Shown one piece after another: positions 1-11,470 of a DNA stretch of 64,000 nucleotides. The stretch is from Balaenoptera acutorostrata. Taxonomy: Eukaryota > Chordata > Mammalia > Artiodactyla > Balaenopteridae. The number at the start of each line of letters is the position of its first letter. Within the stretch, counting starts at the first letter, position 1. Location: assembly GCF_949987535.1 (NCBI RefSeq), contig NC_080077.1, forward strand, positions 41,434,561 to 41,498,560, given 5' to 3'. The notes beneath the pieces were generated by a model that did no database searches, was not told where the DNA came from, and worked only from the letters and a program-made list of their open reading frames with translations. The position numbers and the translations under genes were made by a program.

Positions 1-58
1 CCCGTGCCCCCTGCATTGGCAGGCAGATTCTCAACCACTGAGCCACCAGGGAAGCCCT
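1..58 (-). mobile_element. CHR-type SINE, 5' end only (cut by window edge)
   Basis: The plus strand reads the reverse complement of the tRNA-like head of the CHR SINEs found elsewhere in this window: the promoter-proximal part ending in CCACCAGGGAAGCCC. Only about 58 bases lie inside the window, and the rest of the element is to the left. It matches the heads of the SINEs at 46605 and 53856 with few differences. Confidence 0.9.
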
Positions 59-59
59 G

Positions 60-369
60 TGAGGGTGTTTTTGGATGAGATTAACATACAGATTGGTAGA
101 CTGAGTAAAGCAGATTGCCCTCCAAAAGGTGGGTGAGCCTTAGCCAATCAGTTGAAGGCTTGACAAGAGCATAAGGCTGACCCTCCCTTAAGAATTCCCC
201 TTTCTGATGGCCTTCAAACTGGGATATTGGTTTTTCCTGGTTCTACAGAAGTATGTCAGCCTTTGTATTCAAACTGGGACATTGGCTCTGGCTCCGCAGA
301 TTTTGCACTTGCCAGACTCCATAATCACATGAACCAATATAAAGAGTTAATCAATCTCTCTCTCTCATA

Positions 370-415
<46 letters not shown>

Positions 416-455
416 TCTATTGGTTCTATTTCTCTGGGGAACCCTGACTAATACA
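60..455 (+). repeat. Ancient mammalian interspersed repeat, family not named
   Basis: The stretch has the layout of a dispersed mammalian repeat that I recognise but cannot name. It has a segment around 'CACTTGCCAGACTCCATAA', then a CT/AT-rich tract, then a terminal block with 'CTCTGGGGAACCCTGACTAA'. It contains the (AT)n microsatellite listed separately. The short open frame across it has no coding features: half its residues come from the AT repeat. Confidence 0.5.
373..410. repeat. (AT)19 microsatellite
   Basis: A perfect AT dinucleotide run of about 38 bases, preceded by a short TC tract. It is long and uninterrupted, so it is probably length-variable between individuals. Confidence 0.97.
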
Positions 456-3400
456 GTTGGTATATAGCCTGTGTTTATTCTTTATTTGAAACTCAACTAA
501 TAGTGTATAGAAGCTGAGACTGTTATATAAAGTTTTATTTAACAAGTACTACAATATGAGTAGCATTTAACCACAATTTAGTACAATGTTTCTATAATAA
601 AATATGCTATGAGTTTGGGTTCCACAAACATTTTTATTGTCTTTTTCAGTGCAGGAGTAGGAGCACAACATTTTCCTAATTTTCAGTTATTTGTCCATTT
701 GTCCATTTATTGAACAGCTACTGAGCATGTGCACTATGAAGAGCTCAGTTGTGTGGCTGTCTCATCTCTGCCAGACCATCTTTTGATTCTCTTATTATTT
801 CTTCAGTAAAGCCTTGCTCATGGTTAACAGAGGTAGTGCTGAGGGAAGGATATTTTTATTTTATAGAGTAGTGCAGAGTTCTGTTTTTTTATTTTTTCCT
901 AGTTCAAGTCATGGCATCTGAAGCTGCAGGAATTGATAAACACTGGCAAGGGCAGGAAGAAGAAAAGTGTTTCCTACTCTGGAGAGTAAAAACTGTAATG
1001 TTATAGCAAAAAGAGAAAGGAAGCCTCAAAACCCAGTTGAGATACTGTTTGGTATGTAAGAGAATTATGTAAATGAAGGAATAAATTAGGGACTTTATAC
1101 TGGGTAAATTGTTTTATAAGATATTTATATTAGGAAAGACATTTTAGAATAATATAGGAACTCAATATGAGTTTTGCTATAGTGATAGGTAAATATGGAC
1201 CAAACAACAATGTGACAGCAAAATCAGATTAATGACAAGATACTGAAAATTAATCTTTCAGAAATACAAATTACTGAATTATACCAGTTCTAGTGGTTTT
1301 AAAAAGCATTTCAAGAAAAAAGCTACACTTTCTTCTAGGTCAAGTATTTTTTCTATGATACTACTTTCTCTTCTGCAAAGTGAAGTAATCTCACATATTA
1401 GAATACTTGTGTGTAATTCTTAGATTGTTATTGTTTTAAAACTATTTCTTTTTAAATAGTTTCTACTTAACTTAGAAAATCTATTTCAAAATTCTTTCAT
1501 ATTTTAAAATTCTCTTTCTCACTATATTTTTTTGTTTTTAATATGAAGTGAAGAAGAATGATAAGGAGTTAGTGATATGGTTCTCATTCTTATTAATAAT
1601 CAATAACAGCAATAGAGAATGTTCTTAATCCCTTTAAAAGTGCATTCAAAGTAGATAGCAGTAGACCTAATAATTTACTTTTACCTTTCAGTTAAAATCT
1701 GGATTTCTAAAGTTTCATATTAATTCTTTAAGTAATAATCCATTATTAATTAATGTGGTTAGAGTAGTATTATCTTTTATGCTTTTTAGTAGTCATCATG
1801 CATATTCCTTTTGAATGTAACCTATATTTACAACTAAAAGATAATCTGTTGTTAATACAGCTACATTTTTATTATAAGAAGTATTTAGAAAAAAAGACAA
1901 AAATTATTTTCCTAATACCCCAGGGAGAAACATATCTGATCTTTTAGCTATCTTTGCAGTGATCTAATATTCTTTGGAGACTTAAGACTGTCCAGACACT
2001 TCAACTCAGGCATATACTGAAGGGCTGGGTCATGATATTTTTTGAAATTCATACATTTCTGCCCATTAAAGAAAAAAATCTTTTAACCTATGTCTTCAAG
2101 TCTCTCATATAGAATACATAAAATTATAGATGACATTTTTCCTGTCAATTCAATTGTTCTCTTTAAAAATGTCTAACTTATTTAGCTCAGCAGTTCATAT
2201 AAGGGACTTTCAGAAGGTGTTAAATCTTATCTGTTCAGCCACAGAGTTAGTCCTGAGATTGAAATATTTCAGTGCACACCCTCTTTACTCAAAATAACTA
2301 TAAAGAAACTTTTCCAAATAAACTACTTCTGGGTCAGTTAATGCATTTTTTCAAATCTAGAATTCTGTGAAATAACAGCTGTAATATCCATGTTTTAATT
2401 TCTTCACAAAAATTACACACACATGCATTTTAAACACTTTTTTTTTTTTTTGTAATCATAAGGAGAGATAAATGAGTTCTTAAGATTGTCTCTAGCATGT
2501 GTGTGGCCACGGCTGGACAGCTTTCCAGTACATTATTACTTAGTTAAAGTTGCTTGAAGTTTTACCCATGGTTAGTGGAGTCCAGAGAAATCTTTTTGAA
2601 TTCCTAGGGTCATATGCTCTCTGCAATATGTATGATGTTAACCTGACCATGAAATTTAGCTCTTATCTTCATTTAGAATAATCTAATTCTGTTCTTAAAA
2701 GTCCTTAGGTTGACCCAGCTGGCTCCCAGCTGTTGCTGTCTTCTCTCATCTACCCTCTTCTTTGTCCTGTCTTCTTGCATTTCCTCACCCCCTATACAGT
2801 TTAGAACTATATGAAAATGGAAGACTGATTTACTTAGACAATTGAGAGGAGGTTCTGAAGAGTCAGGAACAAAAATATTTAAACTTAATGGGAATAAAGA
2901 TGAGATAACTGAGTGTAGACACTGACACTATAAAAGTTTGTGTAACAAACTTTTGTTAGGGAATTAGAGGAATATATGCTGCTCTAACGATCTTAGAATG
3001 GTAGAGTAAATTGTACCTGGAGTTAGAAAGTCTTATTAGAATATTTTGTTCTGTTTGGGGGATAGTTTCGAGTCTGTTTTTCTAACATTGTGAACAGATA
3101 TATTATCTTTCTTTTCAAAGTTGTACAACTGTTTATGTAAGTAGCAACTGGGAAATTAAAATTAGATGAGAAATTTCAATGGTAATTATTTTATTGGAGA
3201 AGATTTAGATCTTTTCAGTCTCCTGATTGTTATTGGGCTATTCATGGTGACTATTATTGGCCAGCAATATCTGTTCTTTAGACTATCTTTGCCAAAAACC
3301 ATTTTCATAGAACAAACTTCTTAAAGACACTTGTTATGAGGGGCTCAGAGTTCGGAATAGGGGCAGGGTCACCTGGCAACATTGCTTAATTCCAGGCTTA

Positions 3401-3800
3401 AGGGCAAGGCAATCTTGTGTTTCTCCAACCTGATGGTTGACTCTATCCATTTGTGAGTAAGCCATTGTGGAATCAAAGACCAAATGCTCAATTGAACCAA
3501 GCATTAGGATCAGATGTTGCCTAAACTGTATGTTAGAAGGTCTTTCCCCAATTTCAGCCAAGACTTTTAGATAGCTGTTTTAGGAGACTGGAGACTGCAT
3601 AAAAAACAAATCTGTTAAACCTTTTTTGGCTATATTATTGTGGATAAAATTATCCATTTTGACAAAAAGGATGTGGAATCACTTAATTCAATTAAGAGAA
3701 GATGTGTGTTAATTAAGCTTGAATTTTATATCAGGACACTAACCCCCAAACTTAGTTTTGATAACAATTACTATTGAATCCATAGGCCAAGTCAGCACGG
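456..3800. other. No gene or named element seen
   Basis: AT-rich sequence with short homopolymer tracts (for example T-runs near 2440) and no open frame of coding character on either strand. I see no young mobile element. Old, unrecognisable repeat remnants are possible. Confidence 0.6.
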
Positions 3801-3804
3801 TGAG

Positions 3805-4235
3805 GATTGTATCAGTTAGGGATTTATTGAGCTACTTCTAGCTGAAAGGAGACTTCAGTACATATCCACAGAGAACTTGATTTATATTTTGAATCTAAAG
3901 GTATGGCTGGCACAGTGGTTCACCAATGTGAACCAGAATGTCATTCAATGTCATTCAGAAATCAGGCTCCTTCTGATTTCCAGGGCTACCATCCTAGTGG
4001 TGAAAGCTGCAACTCCAGCCTCATGTATCTGTTCCAGGCAAGTAGGAAAGGGAAGGAGAAGATGCAGAACCCTCGCTCTTGTACTTATGTTTCCTTGACA
4101 AGAACTGAGTCATATGACTACTCCTACTAGTAAGGAGTACTGCAAAGTTCAGTATTTTAATTTTTTAGCCTATATTATAGAGGACACAGGGAAAGGAATT
4201 AAGTGACATAGTTTACAGCATCTGCCACAAATTTG
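3805..4235 (+). repeat. Ancient dispersed repeat 'A', copy 1
   Basis: This stretch shares its order of landmarks with 8830-9220: a CAGGCTCCTTCTGATTTCC-like block, a purine-rich AAGGGAAGGAGAAGATGC-like block, then AACTGAGTCATATGACTAC followed by a decayed CTAG-rich segment. I know the consensus as a common mammalian interspersed repeat but cannot give its name. The two overlapping short open frames here (3877-4130) are chance readings of the repeat. Confidence 0.5.
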
Positions 4236-4439
4236 TTTGTAAAATTTTGGTAAGCCAGATATATATGTGTGTTTGTTTGTATGTTAATAAATATCTTGTA
4301 AGATAACAGACTATAATGGTGTCATTAACTATTACAGTATTTATATTTCTTAAATAATAATTATAGCATTTTTTTCCTAGATATATCTAAGATTTCCTAA
4401 ATGTATCATTTAGTAAAATTTGAAATTTAAAGAATGGGA

Positions 4440-4650
4440 TCAAGTAGAAGGAGCCCACACCTCGTAATTTAAGTCATGGGACTCTCTTTTACTAGCTGTA
4501 TAATTTGAGGCATGTTTCTTAACCTCTCTGTGCTTCAGTTTCCTCACATTTGAAATATGGATAATGGCACTAATGTGATAACGTTGTGGTACAGAGTAAA
4601 TAGGATCATATATGGAAGCTTCTAAAATAAAGTCCAGCAAATCGTTGGAG
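4440..4650 (+). repeat. MIR SINE
   Basis: A classic MIR core: TTTACTAGCTGTATAATTTGA, then TTCTTAACCTCTCTGTGCTTC and CAGTTTCCTCA, followed by the ATATGGATAATGGCA block and the 3' part. The order and orientation fit a plus-strand MIR of ordinary mammalian age. Confidence 0.9.
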
Positions 4651-5815
4651 CTCAGTTACCCACTCACCCACTTTCCTTTAATGAAGATACTGTTTATTTA
4701 AATGTCATTATCTAATTTTAAATGTGCTTAATATATAAATTGGGAAGATACCAAAACAAGGTTTACAAACATGACAATGATGATTTTCACAAAACTATCA
4801 TCTTTTTTTTTCAATCTATAGAAAGTAACAACATTTATATAAGCACATTTCAGTGATGGGTTTCCTTTTCTACCTACTTGAAAATAAATTGAATATTCTT
4901 ACTCTTTAGCCTTATAATTCAAAGTATTTGGCCAGCTGAGTTTCAGTACATATTACTTAGTCCTAACCTAATAAAATAAAAGATATATGAAAATGTTCAT
5001 GTAACCTATAGAAAAGTTTCAGGGGCCATTTACAAAAATCATTTATTTTTACAAAATAATGGAATGCCTAAAGAAAAACCCAGCAGTGAGATGCAGAGTA
5101 TGAGTTTTTTAAAAAATGTTTTTCTTTCTCTCAGAGGCTGTGATTCGCTGGTTCTGGCTGTTTATAGAACACCAAGTATGTGTTCTTTGACCTCTGTGTA
5201 ATTTATTTAAACTCAAGCTCAATAACTTTAAATGCAGTTATCATCACAATGCTTCAAACAATGGTCAGTGATCTGTGAAGAGGCACTGCACTGTCTCATT
5301 AAAGCAAAAAACCCCAGCAGTCTAAAATAAGCACACTCTAACTCCCTAACAATTAGATATGGTATCTTATAAAAATATGTGCAGCACAGCCGTGACCTTT
5401 GTGCTAATTAAACCTCCCTGGCAGCTGACTCTTCTTCCATACCTCCTTAAATAGTCTTGAATGTCAAATCACTTATTATTTACAAAGGCAGCACTATCAA
5501 ATACCCACTAGTATGCTATTTTCTTCCCGGAGGATCTGACTGTCTTCCATGGCAGGCTTTGTGTTCCCACAGCTTTGAATCTTTAAGGAACATGTCAGAG
5601 TCAGGTAGAAGATGAGATATGGGAATCCCAAAGGAGCCACTGGGTTAGAGAATGGAAAAGAGGGAGCATGCCAGGCAGTGGCAGGTGTGGCCACACAGGC
5701 GTGTGAGCCAAAATGGAGGTATGTGACATGAGAATGCGGTGGTGTGGGCTGGGAAGGGATGGGATTTGAGTGCTTAGCAATGGTTCATGCCATTTCTAAG
5801 ATTATTCTTTGATTA
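4651..5815. other. No gene or named element seen
   Basis: AT-rich DNA. A somewhat more GC-rich patch lies at 5520-5760, where a minus-strand frame of 65 codons occurs, but it has no recognisable protein motif and no splice context. Confidence 0.55.
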
Positions 5816-5819
5816 TATA

Positions 5820-5960
5820 CTTGGCAGTTATTTATTAAACATGTAACCATGTAACCACATGCACTCTGCTAGCTGCTGAGAACACTGGGTTAAGCAAGAC
5901 AGACATGCTCACTGCCCTAACAACGATTACTGTTAACAACGATTACTTAGGCATCTAAGA
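5820..5960 (-). repeat. L2 LINE fragment (3' region)
   Basis: The plus strand reads TTATTTATTAAACATG, then a decayed 'size-of-class' block (CTCTGCTAGCTGCTGAGAACA) and GACAGACATGCTCACTGCCCT. This is the reverse complement of the L2 3' end. Confidence 0.6.
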
Positions 5961-6109
5961 GCAGCAGTGAAGGAGAATATTGGTTCAAGTGCAGCAAGGT
6001 AAATGGGAACATCCAGTAACTGGTAGTGACTTCCTACAGTGGGGATACCGGAGATGAGCATAGATAATAGGTAGAGAACTCAGTAACAGGATGACTGGTA
6101 TATTAGAGG

Positions 6110-6275
6110 ATTCACTCTATTTATATTACTCTGTGTTGCCTCTGATGTTATACTTCTCTATTTTTTTTAACTCATTGTTATTCCTTGCCTGTCTTCCTAC
6201 TAGATTGTGAGTAGTGCTTAGCCCACAGAAGGGGCTCAGTGAATAAAGTCTGTTGAATAAGTGAATAAGTTAAGG
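6110..6275 (+). repeat. L2 LINE 3' end
   Basis: Contains CTACTAGATTGTGAG, TGCTTAGCCCACAGAAGG, GGCTCAGTGAATAAAG and the terminal TTGAATAAGTGAATAAG repeats that end L2 elements in the forward direction. Confidence 0.75.
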
Positions 6276-7560
6276 TTCAAGTAGGAACCTAACAAAACAA
6301 CCTCAGTAATGAGCTAGTGAAAAAGTTCTGTAGGTTTCTTGCCTTGGACAGAAGGGATTTTAGGTTCTGGGGGACAATCAACCTGCACTTAGAGCTTGTC
6401 ACCCAGCAGCCATGTGGGGTAGCAGCTGTACATGCGATAATGTAATAAGTACATGCGATGACTGTTTTGCAGAGAGAATCAAAGTAACTAAGGACATAAT
6501 ACTATTGTGCTTTACTGATTTTTTTCCTTTTTAAGCAATTGGCTCAATAAAAATTAGGTTTGAGGGTCTGCAAACAGAAAGCCAGATAAGGTAAATAAGT
6601 GTCAAGGTTATTCAAATGGACCTTGTGCTGTCATATTCTGCATGACTGCTGAAAAGAGTCAATCTAGGAGACTTTAGATTCTTCCAATTACAAATCAGGT
6701 CTAATCTAAACATAGAATTAAAAAAGGGAAGAAAGGAAAAAGAAAAGAATCCTTCTAGTTCCATGGGATCTGGCCTTTGGAGCAGCTTCCTGAGAAGTAT
6801 CATTTGAGGCTCTGATATAAAACCAGCAGTTTCATAAATGGCTGAGATTGTAGGTCAAATAAAGGAGTTGAATTTCTGATGAGTTTCACACCAGGGGACT
6901 GTCCCTATCACTCTTAGCAGTTTCAAAAATAGCAATACACACATGTTTTTCCTATCTAAGAGGTGCCAAAGTGCAGACAGGCTAACCTAAAGTGTTCACC
7001 AACAACAGCTGGAAATGGAAGAAATCATGTGCACATCTAACCTAGATTTAAAACCATTAATTTCTCCTTCAGTCTGCTTTCATAGTACACCATTTATCTG
7101 GAACAAGAAAGAAAATACCTTCAAATGGTTCCCTTGTTTTTCTATTTATCATTTCATTTATATTAGAACACCTATCACATACTAATGCCATGTATGATCT
7201 GAAGAAGCACTAGAGTTTAATGGAAATAGCAGGGATAATATATTTGTATATGTATGTATGTATATATGTATGTATATATGTTATATATAAAGCTTTTAGT
7301 ATAGTACCTGACTCAATTGGGCCCTGAATCAATGTTTGTGATTATTATTGAAGGCAACAGGGAATTTTGAATCAGCTGACCTGGTTTTGAGTTTTGTCTT
7401 TGTCTCTTATTGAGTGGTAACCTTAAATACATAGGTATCCCTTTTTAGACTTGCCTCATGTAAAACATAAAACAAAAGTTTGAAAGTAAAAAAAATGTAA
7501 AACAAGAAAATGCAAACTAAGATAAAGCTTTGTGGCTAGTTATTATTATTTTTTTTTTTT
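6276..7560. other. No gene seen; TATG-type simple repeat and a possible weak MIR
   Basis: A (TATG)/(TA)-rich simple repeat lies at about 7240-7290. A weak, heavily decayed MIR-like segment may lie at 7350-7470 (AATCAGCTGACCTGGTTTTGA). Nothing coding was seen. Confidence 0.45.
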
Positions 7561-8650
7561 TGCTAAAATAGCTAATAAAGACAAAAATGAGTTAGTAAGA
7601 GAAATCAGCCAATGAAAAAAGAAAAGGTTCAACCCACTTGAAAGCTATGACAGTTGTAAACATCTATGTATCTAATAAAATATTTTTTAACATAAATAAA
7701 GAAGAAATGAATAGAACTGCAGGAAGAAATTGCTAAATGCATCACCACAGTGGGAGAGAAATCTCTCTCATTTATCAGGAGATCAAATGGCAAAAAAATT
7801 AGTTAAGATACCAAAGACTTGAATTTCACAATTGATAAGGACAAGTTTATTTTTGATTTTATAGTAGTATAATGTTTCAACCAAAAAGTTTATAGTAAAC
7901 GTTTGTGAGTGAGAGGAGTGCTATAGATGATTACATTGGGCCAATAAGCATAACTAAGATTCACCTAGGCCAATTGGTCCTATGGAAACCCTACTTATAT
8001 GGAACCTGCTATGTAACAATTATGTAACAGGACAAACATTAACAACATGACCATGCGCCTGGCTACAGATCAAGTATCTACATATTTTAATACCATGAGT
8101 ATAACACTAGACCCTGTTTTCTTAGCATAGTACAACTTGTTTAGAAATCAATGACAAAATATAAATTTGCCCCTCCCCTCATGTTTAGACATTAACACAC
8201 ACACACATTTCTAAACTACTCATAGGTAAAAGGAGAAATCATAATAAAATTTTAAAATAACTGTAACTAAAGAACAAGGAAACTGGAACATATCAAACTA
8301 TATGGTCAGAGCAATATTGATATCTTAAAGAAAAATTCTAATTTAAGTAGCAAAATTGAAAAGGAAAGGGCTAAAAATTAATGAGCTAGGAACCTAAACT
8401 AAGAAACTAAAGATAAAAGAGTCAAATAAATCCAGAGAAAGTAGAAGAAAGGAGACAATAAGGGTAAGAACTGAAATTAATGAAAAAGGAAACAAAATTA
8501 AAATGGTATGGAAAAAGCCAAAAGTTTATTTTTTGAAAAATTTAAAAATAGACAAATTTTGTGATGAGCTGACACAAATAAGCAAAATATGAGGAATGAA
8601 AAAAGATATTTTATGACAAACTATGTCAAAAAGTTTGAAAGCTTAACAAA
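7560..8650 (+). repeat. Old L1 ORF2 relic (endonuclease to RT N-terminal region)
   Basis: A purine-rich plus strand that follows the order of L1 ORF2. Near 8460-8560 it reads GAACTGAAATTAATGAAAAAG, then AAAGCCAAAAGTTTATTTTTTG and AAATTTAAAAATAGACAAA. These correspond to the block between endonuclease and reverse transcriptase (the [17 protein letters not shown] region of the intact element at 14655-20951). The frame is destroyed by many stops and indels. The subfamily cannot be told, and both edges are approximate. Confidence 0.55.
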
Positions 8651-8829
8651 AATTATGTATGTATACATATATTTAAATTTACATATATATGAAATACTTT
8701 TAAAATAACAAATCACCACACAATTGTTGGCTTAAAAAATAAGCACTAGATGATAATGGAGGAACAAATTTGGATCACAGAATCTCCATTTATCCAATAC
8801 TTGAAACAATTAACAAAAAAGAGTAAAAC

Positions 8830-9220
8830 TAGCCTATTATTAGGATTACGTTTAACTCCATGTGATAAAAAGCCCCCAATAGTAGTAGATTTCACAATGT
8901 ACTGTTTATTTTTCACATATAAGAGAATTCTGGTGCTTTCATGGAACTGCCAGTGACCCAGGCTTATTTCAGCTTTTTACTCCTTCATTCCTAAAATGTG
9001 ACTGTTCCTCTCAGGTTCTAAATTGGTGGCTAGAGTTCTATCCATCATCTCCGTGTATTAGGCCAGCACAGCAGGATGAAGAGGAGAGAAAATAGCAAAG
9101 GGAGCATGTCTACTATCTTTTAAGGAGGTTTAGTAAAATGTGCCAGAAGATAACTCTTCTTACTTTTTATTAACCAAAAGTTAGTTACATGCCTACACTT
9201 AGATAGAGCGGATGCTGGCA
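8830..9220 (+). repeat. Ancient dispersed repeat 'A', copy 2
   Basis: The same family as 3805-4235. It begins with TTAGGATTACGTTTAACTCC, carries the GACCCAGGCTTATTTCAGC block, then the AGGATGAAGAGGAGAGAAAA purine block and AAGTTAGTTACATGCC. Family name unknown to me. The 68-codon open frame at 8750-8956 is not coding. Confidence 0.5.
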
Positions 9221-10639
9221 TATGTAATTTCTGTTCTAAGAAGTCATGTATACAATATTAGAGCAAATGTTCTACTACTAGGGAAGAAATGAAGAAGATG
9301 TAATGAGAGTAGACAACTGCCATTCTGTGGCATAACCAGCAATGAATTCACTAGCAGCATCCAAATATGCAAAGTAATTCAACCTTATAATATAAATTTT
9401 GAAAAGTAACTGATTCTGGTATGAAGCAGTTTAATCCTCATCCCTGTCTCTGTTTCTCAAATGCCATAAAGAGAAAAGAGGATGAATTGAAAACATTCTA
9501 AAAATACTTAGAAAAGCAGATTGAGAGGATAATTAGGCAGCACAGAGAAAATTTGAGAAAAGCTCTTTAAGAACAGAATCTTCTCTATGCTACCAGCAGG
9601 TTATCAGGCTCTCAGCAGAGGTAGGAAAAGCCACCAGGGGTCACTGTGTTCCAGGAGAATGATCAAAAATCCAAGTGGATCCTTCCACCAGAATAATATA
9701 CACTTGAACTCAGTGAACTGAATTCTGCTAAAGACACTCAACAAAATCTCAAAAGAGAGAGCAGGGACCTGGCTGTTCAAAAAAGCCTGCACTCAAACAA
9801 TACAGGTTTTTATCTCTAATCTGCCCACACCTTTAAAATACCAAAAGTACATATAACAGCAAAACTCCAATTCTCAAACTGTAGCTCAAGGGAGTGTGTC
9901 AACCAGCTATCAGGTAAAGTGTGACCAGTGTCGAGGAAAATTCACCCTCATTACATAGGAGAAAATAGAATTTTGGACTAAGTTGCTAATATTAAGCATG
10001 AGAAAGAAGAAGATATGTAGTGTAGCAATTAAACAAACTTTCTAGAAAAAAAATAAAGAAAAGGAAAAGACAACAAAATTCCCAGAGGGTAAACAAACGT
10101 TACCCAAGGAAAAGAAAAAAAAATGGTGATTTTGCTATAGAAGTTATAAAACTTATTTTAGTATAATAATTCATTGATGTAATAATATATCAGAATGACT
10201 TGATTATAGAACTAACATATATATATTATACATATATGCAATAGACTATATATTGTTTAAAATTGAGTTTCAGAGTCAGAGGAAAGGTGTGGTATAATGA
10301 GAGTAAATGAAGAAAAAAGAGGCAAAGAGGTTACAGTGGTTAAAAAAAATATAGAGAAGCCAAATAATTGTTAGCAGAGTCCCCAAAAATTGAGGTACTA
10401 TTAACAAAAATATAATTTAATAATTTCCCTAAAGTAAAGGGAGAACTGAGTTTGAAAATCAAAAGAACTTGTATTTTTCTGGGAAATCTTGGTATAGAAT
10501 GATCAACATTAAGACATATCCTTTTTAAGTTATTGAACTGCATTTACAAAGAGCTCTTCAGGCATCCAGGTCAAATAAAACAAGTCACTTAGAGACAAGA
10601 TGAATAAGGAACAATTTAGTCAATGTCACAAGACAACTG
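9221..10639. other. No gene or named element seen
   Basis: AT-rich DNA with short A-runs. The minus-strand short frames at 9604-9792 and 10340-10543 show no family resemblance and no initiation or splice context. Confidence 0.55.
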
Positions 10640-11470
10640 AGCAATTTCTACATTGAGGAAATGAGAGCAGTTTCTTGTTCAATTATAGATACCAGACCAT
10701 CCAAAATATGAAAGAATGAGAGAATATAGCATCCATGATCTCTTTTTGATAAAACAACTGAAAGTGATTTCACTAATCCAGGCAAGAGATTATGGTAGAT
10801 CATATCAAGGTGGTAATAGTAGACATGGTAGAAGAAGTCAAATTCTGGACACATTGTAACTGTAGAGCCAGTGAGACTTTTCTGATGGAATTAACGCTGT
10901 CTATAAGAAAGGATGTAAAAGGCAACAAATAGAGAAGGTGTTTTATTTATTTACTTACTATTCATTTATGTATTGTTTGTTTGTGGTCTGTTGAAAGTTT
11001 AGTTTGAGGCATGTTATATTGGAAGTATCTATTAGACATCTACATGAAAGTTCAAGTAAACAATTGGATATATGAATTCGAAGTTCAAGGCACAGGGCAT
11101 GAGTTATTAGAGAGCCCATATATACTTGGTTTTAATGTTTTGTAAGTGGATATGAGTGTAAACAGAGGAGAGGTCCAAAACCTTGAGTTTTGGAACTCTA
11201 CAATGATAAAAGATCAGAGTGAAGATACAAGCACAGAAGACAGAAAAAGAACCACTTATGAAGTCTGGTGTCCTTGAAACCAAGTGAAGAAAGGGAGGGA
11301 AGGATCAATTATATTAAATGCTGTTGTTGGTTCATGTAAAACAAAGAAAAATAATTGAATATGAGATTTAGCAATGTGGAGATCATTAACAAAGTTTGAT
11401 TGGAGTGAAAGTGTGATTGGGGTAGATTTAAGAAAAAATGTGGGGAGAGCATTTGAAGACTAAGTACAAT
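10640..11470 (-). repeat. L2 LINE fragment including part of the reverse transcriptase
   Basis: The plus strand is the reverse complement of the L2 ORF2 C-terminal half. Landmarks in order are AATCCAGGCAAGAGATTATGG near 10777, AACAATTGGATATATGAATTC near 11060, GAGAGGTCCAAAACC near 11167, AACCAAGTGAAGAAAGGG near 11278 and GATTTAGCAATGTGGAG near 11366. On the minus strand the second landmark encodes the CR1/L2-type motif around '..LD..TWISN..LKLN..KTE'. The element is too decayed to be coding. Confidence 0.7.
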
